NCBI GenBank assembly: GCA_028284765.1
Contig: JANQRA010000011.1
Coordinates: 1 to 64,000, forward strand
Direction: 5' to 3'
DNA: 64,000 bases
From: Acidimicrobiia bacterium
GTDB lineage: Bacteria; Actinomycetota; Acidimicrobiia; Spongiisociales; ZC4RG35
Shown: piece after piece, positions 1 through 9,000 of the stretch
Layout of the letters: every line of letters starts with the position of its first letter
Position numbering within the stretch: the first letter of the stretch is position 1
Position numbers and translations under genes: made by a program
Notes under the pieces: model-generated
What the model was told of the DNA's origin: nothing
Seen by the model: only the letters and a program-made list of their open reading frames with translations
Database searches by the model: none

Positions 1-1169
1 GAGAAGAGACCAAGGCCTGGGCCGACGAACCTGAGATTGCGAGTCTTGTCATTCCACCGATACCCGAGGGCGTCGAGGGAGACGACCAGCTAGCTGAACA
101 CGCTCCACGCGCGCAGTTGATGAAGGTTGTTGAGGAATTTGAGGGGAAAGCTTCCGACTTGATAGATGAGTTCGCTCGTTCGCTGGCTGAGGTACTTGAA
201 CGGGGTCAGTCCGATTTCGACTCCCTTTCTGCAGAGAGTCAGGCAAGGCTGAAGGAGTCTGGGTTCGAGCAAGGCTCAGAACTCGAGACCGAGCTCAAAA
301 AGGTGCGTGATCGAATTCACGAGCTAGAGGATCTCGACGGCCGAAGGCAGAAAACGGAAACGGAGCTGGACTCCCTGCTAGTCGAATTGAGGGCACAAAT
401 CGAAGAAGCTTCAAGGTTGCGGTCGAAGATCACAGATCTCCGGAAGGAAGCCTGTCGCAGGGTCAACAGCTCGATGAGAACCTTCTTCGCAGTAGTCACC
501 GGCGGCAGTGCAGGCGATCTCGATGATCTAATCGACGACCTGAAGACGGGCACGTACATGCGCCCAGAGGCCAGGGAGGCACTGAGAGAGGAATTAGATC
601 GTCCTGGGTTGCTAGAACACGCCGTCCGCTTCATACAAGGACGTACGACAACGGAACCAGCCTCCGATCAGGAACGGCTTGCGGAGCACGCTGTTGAACG
701 TGAGAGGTTGACAGACCTGGCAAAGCTTGCCGTTACTTGGCAGGATGACGGCCTCGATCTACGTCGGAAGAACCTTCCGGGCGCCGACCCGACTGCGTTT
801 CACGAACTGACGGAAGGTCTCCGTGCCCTGGCGATTAAGGAGATCTCGTTTGCGGATTCTGCGCTACCCGTGATTAGTGACCAACCGGAAGACGCAGTGC
901 CTACCAAGGCTGTGTTTGAGAGCCTTGTCCCAACGTTGCGAGCGCAGAGGTCGGGTAGGCAGTTCGTAGTAGTGAGCCACGATGCAAACATCGTGGTCGC
1001 AAGCGACATGGAGAACATCACCGCTCTACAGGGTGAGGAAGACGGGTCGCCCTACACGGCGAATCTCTTTGACCCACAGATTCGCAGCCTCGCTATGGAG
1101 CACCTCGAGGGAGGTGCTGACGCCTTCGATCGCCGCGCCCTTCTTTACGGCCGACAGGTCGGCGTCTAG
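1..1169 (+). CDS. C-terminal part of a coiled-coil SMC/TrlF-like ATPase (5' truncated)
   Basis: The frame is open from the left edge (codons in phase from base 3), so the gene begins outside the window; a TTG at 117 is only an internal codon. About 390 residues are visible. The first 150 are rich in Glu, Lys and Arg and look coiled-coil. Near the end, DQPED is followed by a long helix and then RQFVVVSHDANIVV. This matches the Walker B/D-loop and H-loop end of SMC/RecN-like ATPases, best the TrlF-type AAA-like family. The usual DQPEDxLD reads DQPEDAVP here, so the D-loop is degenerate. Function (DNA repair or defence ATPase) is inferred from the family. The family match is fairly secure; activity is not. 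Confidence 0.72.
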   Translation, partial: EETKAWADEPEIASLVIPPIPEGVEGDDQLAEHAPRAQLMKVVEEFEGKASDLIDEFARSLAEVLERGQSDFDSLSAESQARLKESGFEQGSELETELKKVRDRIHELEDLDGRRQKTETELDSLLVELRAQIEEASRLRSKITDLRKEACRRVNSSMRTFFAVVTGGSAGDLDDLIDDLKTGTYMRPEAREALREELDRPGLLEHAVRFIQGRTTTEPASDQERLAEHAVERERLTDLAKLAVTWQDDGLDLRRKNLPGADPTAFHELTEGLRALAIKEISFADSALPVISDQPEDAVPTKAVFESLVPTLRAQRSGRQFVVVSHDANIVVASDMENITALQGEEDGSPYTANLFDPQIRSLAMEHLEGGADAFDRRALLYGRQVGV

Positions 1170-1216
1170 TGCGGTGGACAGTCCGTACATTTCCCCCTGA
1201 CGAGCGAGATACATTC

Positions 1217-2212
1217 TTATGTGTCGAACATCAGCAAGTCTCGATCACTCGGCACGGTGTGGAACACCGACAGGAGGCCGGCGGCGGCGATGATTTTCCT
1301 TGTTTTTTCTCTCGACCAGCCCTCGGTGAATCCCGGGCGTAACACGAAGTTCTCCGACGTCTCCAGTATCAGGCGCGAGAGTTCATGAGCGTGGTCCTCT
1401 TTAGGAGGGAACGCCTTGGCCAACTCGTTTACCACGAACTGTCGATCGTCTGGGACATAAGAGACGATGGCGACCGACCGGGTTGGGCTGACCGGCACCA
1501 CGCTCAACGCTGCGCGAGCAACGTCGCCGTCGGGTCGGATCGCAAGATCAAGGGAGTAGAGCGATGACACCGCAATCGTGGCTGACGTCGTCTTGATCTC
1601 GAGAACGCGGCTTTCAATACTTTCGAAATCGTGTTCCTGCAGCGTTGTGTCGAAGTACCGCCTCCGATAGTCAGCAAACCGCTTGCCTACGTCGGCAAAG
1701 TAGTGGATGGAGGGTTCTGCGGATAGCTTCGGGAGTGCATTGGCCCTCTTCATTAGATCCTCCGTCCGACGGAGGACGTAGTGCTCCCTGATCACAGCCC
1801 GGTAGGCGAGAAGGAATCGATGTTCTGGGTTCTCAGGGTCGAGTGGTTGAGTATCAAGCGGCCGGAATATCTGAGCATCATGCTCGGCGCATAGCCCGGC
1901 GAAGGTCGACGCTCGCCTGCGGCCGACGCGCCTCAGCTCTAGCCGTGGAGGCTGGCCCCTGGGTGCCACCTCAGCGACATGTCCATCTTCGGCGAGCAGA
2001 CCCATGAGCCTCTCAGAGTTTTGAATTGAATGTGCGCGAATCGCATCGCGTTCGCAGTTACCAGAGGCATCGAGGCACGTCTTCAGGCTATTGGACATCA
2101 ACAGCTGGTAGGTACGCCGTGGGTGGACCTCAGCGCCGGGCGAACCGTGGCAGCGCTTGAACTTCTTACCGCTTCCGCATGGGCACGGCTCATTTCGTCC
2201 AACCTTGGCCAC
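1217..2212 (-). CDS. SEC-C motif protein with a possible HNH/treble-clef core
   Basis: About 331 residues starting from GTG at 2212; an upstream in-frame start at 2341 would add 43 low-complexity residues. The N-terminus carries a textbook SEC-C zinc motif (GRNEPCPCGSGKKFKRCHG, residues about 5-23). Next comes a Cys/His pattern: two Cys before AHSIQNS, then GHV and FAGLCAEHDAQIF. This recurs in a bacterial family I know only as SEC-C domain-containing protein. The spacing resembles a treble-clef or HNH-like zinc site, which is inference. The last 150 residues are not recognised. It lies convergent to the truncated ATPase, 47 bases apart, so the two need not be functionally linked. Confidence 0.7.
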   Translation of the reverse strand: MAKVGRNEPCPCGSGKKFKRCHGSPGAEVHPRRTYQLLMSNSLKTCLDASGNCERDAIRAHSIQNSERLMGLLAEDGHVAEVAPRGQPPRLELRRVGRRRASTFAGLCAEHDAQIFRPLDTQPLDPENPEHRFLLAYRAVIREHYVLRRTEDLMKRANALPKLSAEPSIHYFADVGKRFADYRRRYFDTTLQEHDFESIESRVLEIKTTSATIAVSSLYSLDLAIRPDGDVARAALSVVPVSPTRSVAIVSYVPDDRQFVVNELAKAFPPKEDHAHELSRLILETSENFVLRPGFTEGWSREKTRKIIAAAGLLSVFHTVPSDRDLLMFDT

Positions 2213-2420
2213 GCCAACGAACGTAACGCGGGGCGAGGACAGATTGTCGTCTGCTCGTCGCTCTGGTGCGTTTGACCTCCGTTTGACGCTTAAGGCCTGA
2301 CCCGGACAGAAAACCAACAACGACAGGCCTCTTCTCGCCAACCGCGCCTATTCCGGGGTTAGGTGGACACAAGTCACCGTCCCGCTGATCGCAATCGAGC
2401 TGCGTCAGTCAGGAGTCCGA

Positions 2421-2613
2421 AGCCGGTTGGTGTGATCATCAACGACTTCGAGTGTCACCACCTTTCAGAAGCAACGGCCCTGGTCACGTACCGATCTGTC
2501 GGAGGCGGGGAGTAGAGGTCAGGCGATCTTCTCTCTGGGTCAAGAGGGATGAGCGCTGGCAGCTCCGCTGTCACCAAGGAACACGAGTCCCCACGTGGGG
2601 CCTGATCAGCTAG
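2421..2613 (+). pseudogene. DUF4440 (SnoaL-like) remnant, frameshifted
   Basis: Two adjacent pieces in different frames add up to the C-terminal half of a DUF4440 protein. From 2429 one frame reads INDFECHHLSEATALVTYRS and stops at TAG 2513-2515. From about 2516 another frame reads RRSSLWVKRDERWQLRCHQG and stops at TAG 2611-2613. The pattern (x)LVTYR...SSLWVxRxxxWQLxxHQGT is the family signature, so the order and content are right but the frame is broken between about 2505 and 2518. I see no intact N-terminal half or start codon upstream. Its 3' end overlaps the end of the marR-like gene by a few bases. Confidence 0.6.
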
Positions 2614-3079
2614 TCGAGTCGGTCTCTGCTGCGGATCGAGCGGCGGATTCCACCTTCTGCAGCAGCTCGATCAGCGCGAATTTCTCGTCTCGGCTGAGGG
2701 TCGCCGTCACATCCTCCAGGACCGAGGAAAGCAGCGGAGCCAAGCGATCGGCCATCTTGTCGCCCTCTTTGGTGAGCACAATCCGCTGCGCTCGGCGGTC
2801 GTCAGGGTCAGGTTGGCGTTCTACAAGCTCTTGCTTCTCAGCGCGATCGAGCAATCTCGACACTCGGGCGGGGTTCGCCATCAGCTGGCTGGCGATGTCG
2901 ACTCCCCTCAGATATCCCCCTGGAGCGGTGGCTAAACGAACCAGAAGGTCGGCGAGGTCGGCCTCGAGCCCAAGCGGTTCGACAGCCCGCTTCTCAATGG
3001 CCGCGGATATCGCAATGTCGGCGCGCAGCATGGCCGCGGTGGGGGCCAGGAGTTCTGGGTCGAAGTTGCTGTCGCTCAT
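2606..3079 (-). CDS. MarR-family transcriptional regulator
   Basis: 157 residues, typical MarR length. The winged helix spans about residues 40-115: LLVRLATAPGGYLRGVDIAS, then a recognition helix ANPARVSRLLDRAEKQELVE and the wing DPDDRRAQRIVLTKEG, with the conserved D-x-R-D/R-R pattern. Flanking helices form the usual dimerisation domain. It is divergently transcribed from a small protein and an MFS exporter, the classic layout of a MarR repressor controlling an efflux operon and itself from the shared 66-base region. The inducer is unknown. It starts at ATG 3079. Confidence 0.9.
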   Translation of the reverse strand: MSDSNFDPELLAPTAAMLRADIAISAAIEKRAVEPLGLEADLADLLVRLATAPGGYLRGVDIASQLMANPARVSRLLDRAEKQELVERQPDPDDRRAQRIVLTKEGDKMADRLAPLLSSVLEDVTATLSRDEKFALIELLQKVESAARSAAETDSTS

Positions 3080-3094
3080 GTCTTGGGAATAAAG

Positions 3095-3131
3095 TTGCGC
3101 ATGTAACTATTGAACACGCAAGTAATATAGT
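3095..3131. promoter_or_regulatory. Candidate MarR operator between divergent genes
   Basis: The intergenic region is AT-rich. It holds the direct repeats CGCATGTAA (3098-3106) and CGCAAGTAA (3117-3125), 19 bases apart or about two helical turns, and an inverted TTGCG...CGCAA pair over the same interval. TATAGT at 3126-3131 could be a -10 for the rightward operon. Position and symmetry suit a MarR dimer site; no consensus for this protein is known. Confidence 0.45.
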
Positions 3132-3145
3132 CGAGAGGTCCCTAG

Positions 3146-3532
3146 ATGGAAGTCAAACAAGACAACTCAAACAAAACGATCCTTGCCCGAGGATGTGACG
3201 CCAATCTCGGCGTCCAGTTCGCCAAAGCAGCTTCGCCAGCTCTAGGTAATCCGACATACGTCCCCACCACGACGGATGACGAATTCCTGAGGCTCCTGCG
3301 TGAGGAGAAGTGGTCTGTGATCTACTTCGCGCCAGGCGCCTGCCGCTTCAGCGCTGCTGGAGTTGCTATCCCCGGTGCCAGCACTGAGACAGAAGGATGG
3401 ACCCTCGACGACTACCGGCCTCTTATCGAGGAGCTTCAGGGTGCTGACGTGGCTGTCGTCGAATCCCTGTACGAGGAAGAGAGCTTCGGGCTGCTCGCTT
3501 CGGCGCTCAACGGCGCTCGCGCCACCAGATGA
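3146..3532 (+). CDS. Small protein of unknown function upstream of an MFS exporter
   Basis: 128 residues, ATG at 3146 soon after the divergent promoter region. The first 35 residues are polar. A compact part follows (PTTTDDEFLRLLREEKWSVI, YFAPGACRFSAAG, GWTLDDYRPLIEEL) that looks like a folded alpha/beta protein with a conserved-looking aromatic-Pro-Gly-Ala-Cys segment. I recognise no named domain. Its 3' end overlaps the apparent beginning of the MFS gene in another frame, suggesting translational coupling. Being the first gene opposite the MarR regulator, it probably takes part in the same stress or export response. Confidence 0.55.
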   Translation: MEVKQDNSNKTILARGCDANLGVQFAKAASPALGNPTYVPTTTDDEFLRLLREEKWSVIYFAPGACRFSAAGVAIPGASTETEGWTLDDYRPLIEELQGADVAVVESLYEEESFGLLASALNGARATR

Positions 3533-5105
3533 CCCATCAAGCGTTGGTGTCTGGTCACCGCTGAGGCATCGCCTCTTCGCACTGATCCTCGTCGTCAACC
3601 TGTTCGCAAGTCTGGCGTCGTTCATGAACGGTCTTGCGGCGTCGTGGGCTTTGACCGACATCACCGATTCGCCAGCTGTGGTGGCAAGTCTGCAGTTCGC
3701 AACCGCTTTGCCCGCTTTCCTGCTCGCTCTCGTTGCCGGTGCGTTGTCCGACATCGCCAGACGAAAGAGCCTCGTCCTGATCGGGTTGGGCGGTTCCGCG
3801 GTGACCTCTGGCTTGTTCACTCTGTTGTCAGCAACTGAAGCGGAGACCACGACGTCCATCCTCACCCTCACTGTGACTCTCGGTGTGTTCACTGCCCTCG
3901 CCGCACCCGCCTGGATCGCATTGATCCCAGGCCTCGTGCCCAAGGAAGAGCTACCCGGCGCCATGTCGCTCAGCTCGGCGTCAGTGACCTTGGCGATGGC
4001 TGGCGGTCCTGCGATAGCGGGGTTCCTCATCGCCGCGGCATCGCCGACAGCGGTGTTCGTTGTCAACGTCGTGGTCTTCGTAGGCGGCATGTTTGCCTTG
4101 CGCTGGTGGCAGCCCGAACCACGCACCGGCCTTCCCCCCGAGCACCTCAGATCCGCCATGAGAGTGGGTGTCCAGTACCTGCGCTATGACACGCCTCTCA
4201 AGGTGACAATCGGCAAGGTCGTACCCCTTGCCTTCGCGGCCATGGTCATTCCTGCATTGCTTCCGGTCATTTCCAGGTTTCAACTAGGAGTCGGGCCTGC
4301 CGGATTCGGCGTGTTGGCTGCATCCAGCGGGCTCGGCGCAATCTTGGGCCTGCTAGTCCTGCCCTGGATCCGAAGCCGGATCGGACCGGACGGAGTGGTA
4401 TTGGCTGCTGCGCTAATCCAGGCTGGTGCGATCGCTTTGCTCGCCGGCGTCGAGAGTGTTCCATTGGCGTTTGGTCTGCTGACAGTGGTTGGGATTGGCA
4501 CCCTCGCCATCATCTCCACAGTGATGACTGCGCTCCAGGTCGTCCTTCCTGGCTGGGTGCGGGGGCGGGGAGTGGCGGTTTACCTGCTCGCGCTTCAGGG
4601 ATCACTCGCCTTTGGCGCTATCGCCTGGGGGTTTGTGGCCCAGCAGACCGAAGTCTCGACGGCTCTTCTACTAGCGGCCGCGGTTCTCGCCTTCTCTGCA
4701 CTTGCCGTGACACGCCTGCGGCTCAACCAATACCAAGATCATGAGTCTGATGGGGTTTCGCTTATGGACCCGGCCGCCCCGGTTACGTCGGTCCACGACA
4801 CCGACGGGCCGATACTCCTCACTGCAACCTGGCTGATAGGCGAGGGGGAGAAGGAAGATTTCCTCCAATTGATGGTCCGGGTTCGACGAGCGTTGCGCCG
4901 CCAAGGGGCGCTGGATTTCCACCTCGTCGAAGATGTGGAGAATCCCGGAACAATTGTCGAGTCATTCTCGGTCGCCACCTGGTCGGAATATCTCAGACTG
5001 CCGTCTCGGAGCACAGCTGCCGACAGTCATATCTACGAAGCGCTGCAGGAGTTCGTTGGGGGCGAGATGCCGCCGCTCACTGTCGCCAGAGAGCTCAAGT
5101 TCTGA
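3441..5105 (+). CDS. MFS exporter (MFS_3 type) with C-terminal alpha/beta-barrel domain
   Basis: About 554 residues counted from GTG 3441. Recognisable MFS sequence begins at WSPLRHRLFALILVVNLFA (about base 3564). Ten to twelve hydrophobic segments run to about residue 425, with an MFS loop 2-3 motif (GALSDIARRKSLVL). The last 110 residues form a soluble dimeric alpha/beta-barrel-like domain (ILLTATWLIGEGEKEDFLQL, ALDFHLVEDVENPG), as in the MFS_3/EntS-like family. No ATG lies just upstream of the conserved start; the nearest standard in-frame codon is GTG 3441, inside the preceding gene, and a further start at 3363 is less likely. Drug or siderophore export is inferred. Confidence 0.82.
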   Translation: MLTWLSSNPCTRKRASGCSLRRSTALAPPDDPSSVGVWSPLRHRLFALILVVNLFASLASFMNGLAASWALTDITDSPAVVASLQFATALPAFLLALVAGALSDIARRKSLVLIGLGGSAVTSGLFTLLSATEAETTTSILTLTVTLGVFTALAAPAWIALIPGLVPKEELPGAMSLSSASVTLAMAGGPAIAGFLIAAASPTAVFVVNVVVFVGGMFALRWWQPEPRTGLPPEHLRSAMRVGVQYLRYDTPLKVTIGKVVPLAFAAMVIPALLPVISRFQLGVGPAGFGVLAASSGLGAILGLLVLPWIRSRIGPDGVVLAAALIQAGAIALLAGVESVPLAFGLLTVVGIGTLAIISTVMTALQVVLPGWVRGRGVAVYLLALQGSLAFGAIAWGFVAQQTEVSTALLLAAAVLAFSALAVTRLRLNQYQDHESDGVSLMDPAAPVTSVHDTDGPILLTATWLIGEGEKEDFLQLMVRVRRALRRQGALDFHLVEDVENPGTIVESFSVATWSEYLRLPSRSTAADSHIYEALQEFVGGEMPPLTVARELKF

Positions 5106-5206
5106 GGAACGCTGACCGACCGTTGGCCAACATCAGCCGCGCCGAGCGATCATGCGTACCGTGTGCCCATGAACAGACGACGCCAAGGTCATGACAGCGA
5201 GGGTGT

Positions 5207-6016
5207 GTGCCTAAGACTCTCGTGACCGGTGCCACGGCGGGAATAGGCCTCGAGACGGCCCGAGCGCTCGCAGGTCTAGGCCATGACGTCTGGGTGCATG
5301 GGCGGTCCTCAGCCAGCGCATCAGAGGCTGTTGCCACTCTGCAAGAAGACAATCAGGCGGCCGTGCTGGTCCCGGTGGCGGCCGATCTTTCATCCCTCGA
5401 CGAGGTCCGTTCCCTCGGCGAGTCACTGCAGGATGTGGCTCTCGATCGAATCGTGCACAACGCAGGTGTTGTGATGCCGGAGCCAACCACGACGATCGAC
5501 GGGTTTGAGACCACCTGGGCGGTGAACCATCTGGCTCCGTTCCTTCTCACTTCGCTTCTGATCGAAAGCATGCTTCAACTCCCCGAGGCCCGGGTCATCA
5601 CCGTTTCTTCGATTGGGCACCGGGCGGGACGTATCCACTTTGACGACGTCAATCTCCGAGGTCGATATGACCACATCACTGCCTACTGCCAGACGAAGCT
5701 CGCCAACGTGCTGTTCACCGAGGAGCTCGCCCGACGAACAGCTGGCACGAACATCGTGGCCCACGCTCTGGACCCGGGTGTGGTCCGGACCAAACTCCTC
5801 GACCGCACCGGATTCGGAAACCAACCCGCCCGTACCCCTGCAGACGGAGCGAGGACCAGCGTGTTCCTGGCCACTGATCCCGGTGTTGCTCGTACGAGCG
5901 GTGGCTACTACGTCAATGAGAGGCAAGCTTCAGCAACTGGGACCGACCCTGAAGTCGCCCGCCGACTGTGGGAGCTATCTGAGTGTCAGGCCGGCGCGCC
6001 GATGCCCAGCGTGTAG
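5207..6016 (+). CDS. Short-chain dehydrogenase/reductase (retinol dehydrogenase-like)
   Basis: 269 residues from GTG 5207, with GAGGG just upstream. The Rossmann motif TGATAGIG is at residues 7-14 and a D-L-S acidic pair near residue 60. HNAG replaces the common NNAG. Catalytic Ser lies in VITVSSIGHR and the Tyr-Lys pair in AYCQTKLAN. Length and the LDPGVVRT segment resemble the retinol dehydrogenase/WWOX-like SDRs. Substrate is unknown. It stands alone and ends at a long hairpin. Confidence 0.88.
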   Translation: MPKTLVTGATAGIGLETARALAGLGHDVWVHGRSSASASEAVATLQEDNQAAVLVPVAADLSSLDEVRSLGESLQDVALDRIVHNAGVVMPEPTTTIDGFETTWAVNHLAPFLLTSLLIESMLQLPEARVITVSSIGHRAGRIHFDDVNLRGRYDHITAYCQTKLANVLFTEELARRTAGTNIVAHALDPGVVRTKLLDRTGFGNQPARTPADGARTSVFLATDPGVARTSGGYYVNERQASATGTDPEVARRLWELSECQAGAPMPSV

Positions 6017-6018
6017 CC

Positions 6019-6083
6019 GCCGACATCGAGAAACGGGGCCGCAAGATGCGACCCCGTCTCGATAGTTGCTACCTGATGTCGGC
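6019..6083. terminator. Long two-tier hairpin between convergent genes
   Basis: An outer stem GCCGACATC (6019-6027) pairs with GATGTCGGC (6075-6083). An inner imperfect stem of TCGAGA plus ACGGGG-C-CGC pairs with GCGACCCCGT plus CTCGA (about 6026-6062). It fills the gap between the SDR stop and the nuclease stop, so it probably acts as a bidirectional terminator. No U tract is obvious. Confidence 0.6.
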
Positions 6084-9000
6084 TACCACCAGCGTCCCGG
6101 TCTCCTGAATTCGGGTTCGGCGGTTTCTGTCGCAGAGTTGCCCGCCTCGTCCGTGCCCGTGACTGTCAACTCGAAGCTGTTGGCCTTCATCCACAGCACA
6201 CCGTGCTTGGACCTGTGCCACTCACGCCCCGGACCCTTGAGCAAGATCACGAGCTGTCCATCTTGAACGCTCACACCGTTGATGTCACCCACGCATTCGG
6301 GGTCAGGATCGACGATGTCTTCGCACGAGTAGTCCACCTTGAAGATGCCGAAGCTGCGGGTCGAGAAGATCCGCTTGAAGTCCGCATCGACGTCCGGAGG
6401 CGTCTGGTCCAGATCGAGGCCGATGATCACCGGGTCGTGATCTGATGCCCTGAACTCATCCGGGTTGTACAGGTCGGGCTGGTTGAAGTTGTTGTAGTCC
6501 AAACCTGATGGCTCGTCCGCATTCACATGCCAGAAGTCCGCTCCTGTCACCTGACTCGTCAATGAAGAGCTCGTCAGGCCGTGGTCGAGATAACCCGACT
6601 GGCTGAAGAAGTTGAACGAGTACGCACCATCGGCGTACCCGGTTCCGACGTAGGCCTCGATCAGGTCTGTATAGCCACCAGCTTCGATAGCCGTGATCGG
6701 GTCTTCCTGTGCGTAGGCGTTCAAGTCACCCATGATGATGACGTCGGTGTCGCCACTCCCGGTCGGATCACTCGCAAGGAAGTCGACCATCGCCTCAGCA
6801 GCCAGAGTTCTGGTGCCGTTGCAGTTGCCTTGGCCGTCGCCGAGGTTGGGGTCTCCAACGTCGTCACATGGCGAACCCTTCGACTTGAGGTGGTTGACGG
6901 CGACTGTGAAGAGCTCGCCCGTTGAGTTCTCCATGAACGTCTGGACGAGCATCGCCCGATTCTTGTCATCGTTGAACCTCGAATCGACACTTGAGTCGAG
7001 CACAGCGAACGGTCCATACGGTGTCACCGAAGCCGGCTGGTACAGCAATGCCACTCGTATGGCATCGCTCCCCAGCGGTCCGGTCGACACGAAGTCGTAG
7101 GTCCCGGGTGCAGTTGCATCGTTCAAGCCGGAAACCAGGTCTGCGGTCGGCACCTCAGTCGGATGGTTTTCGATCTCCATCAGACCAACAACGTCGGCGT
7201 CCATCTGAGCGATAGCACTTACGAGCTTGGCCCTCTGCTGCGCTAGCTCTTCGGCTGTATCAGCTCCGCGGCAGTTCTGATTCTCAAGGGGTCCACAAAT
7301 GCTCCCGTCGCCATCGAGCGTCGTGAAGTAGTTGAGCACGTTGTAAGCGGCGACCGTGAGACGCCCACCAACATCCGGCACCCCAGTCGGACGTGTGTTG
7401 ACCCGGGTGAAGTCGACCTGCTCGGTCGGATGGATCTCGTAGTTGCCGAACCCGAAGCTCACGACTCCGGTCAGGCCAGCCACCGTGTCACCGGTGCGGA
7501 GCGTGTTGCCGGGTCCAAGATACGGTGGGAACGGAAGCGGGTTCTGGACACTGCTTCCGTCGTCCAGCTGGATGCGACTCCGGTTATTCAAATCCTGGAG
7601 CGCGTTCGCCGCAGTTCCTGGAGCCACGACATTGGTCGGGTTCTCCAACGGTCCGTTCACCGAGAGATCCACCTCACCGAAGCGAGCCCAGGTGAAGTTG
7701 CCGCTGGCGTGCAGCAGCTGTGAGAACTCAACTTCCATACCCTCAACGGCTTCCCAAGCACTCAGATCAGCGACAGGGAGAGTCGGTGCTGGCACCGGAC
7801 CCGTAGTTCCCGTGGCCGGGCAGATCGAAACCGACGCCACGCTGCCGATGCGGGTGAGCCCGAAGCTCTCTTCGACGATTCCGCTGACTCGGACCGTGTC
7901 TCCGGCTGAGACCTGCTCAGCTCCACCGTTGGACACGAAGATGCCTTCCGACGTGTTCGGGTCAGCGTCGAAGTCGTCGGTCTCTTCCTGCACGAAGAAG
8001 CCGCCGAGTCCATCTGAACCTTCGAAGTCACCGGTGACGATGCCCTCGATCACATGCGGATTGCCAACTTCAGGGCTCGACGATCCGCTGCCCTGGATCA
8101 CGTGAATCGGAGTCTCCGGGTCACCACATAGGCCACCTGGAGGAATGATTGGACAGTCGTTGGCGGCTCCTGGCGTGCCCAGGTCGCCGTCGCCGTACGA
8201 GGTGGACGCTGTACACCAGTTCTCCCCGTTGTTGTTGTCGTTGCCGGGGTCGTTCAGTGACATCGATGCCCCGGTCGGGTCCGGGAAGGCTGGGCCGCCG
8301 TCCCATGCGACACTGTCGACCTCGGTCGCCGTGCCCGTGGTCAGGATGAGTTCGTCATCACTGTTGCCCAAGGCGAAGGACGACGGGTATTCATAGTCAA
8401 CTGTCACTCCGCCGTTGGTGCTGGAGTCCGCGTTGTTGCCGAGGATCAGGAAGCCACCGGATGGCACGAGTAGCGGGCCACCGTTGTTGATCACGTGGGA
8501 GTTCGTCCCCAGATCGGAGATGGTCCATCCGTTGATGTCGATGTCCTCAGTCGTGGTGTTGGCCAGCTCGAACCATTCACCATTGCTGTCGAAGACCGCA
8601 TTGGGGTTTTGCATGATCTCGTTGATCACCACGTCCCCAGGTCCTACGTCGGGCGGTGGGACACAATCATTTACCGCGCCCGGTGTGCCCAGGTCTCCAG
8701 CGCCGTATGGGGTAGAAGCCGTGCACCAACTTGCCCCGACGTTGTTGTCACTTCCGGGGGCGTCAAGTGCCATCGATGCGCCAGTGGGGTCGGGGAATGC
8801 CGGACCGCCGTCCCATTCGACCCGGTCGATCTCAGTGGTGTCGGGTTTGGTCAGGACGAGTTCGTCGCCGCCATTGGCCAGGAAGAAGCTCGAGTATTGG
8901 TAGTCGACGGTCACTCCGCCGTTCGTTCCGGAGTCGCTGTTGTTGCCAAGCACGACGTAGCCGCCCGCCGGTATCACCAGTGGACCGCCGTTGTTGATCA

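Noticed and set aside
3242-4159. A 305-codon open frame opposite the MFS gene
   Set aside because: Ser/Arg/Ala-rich antisense shadow of a clear MFS gene; high-GC DNA often leaves the reverse strand open.
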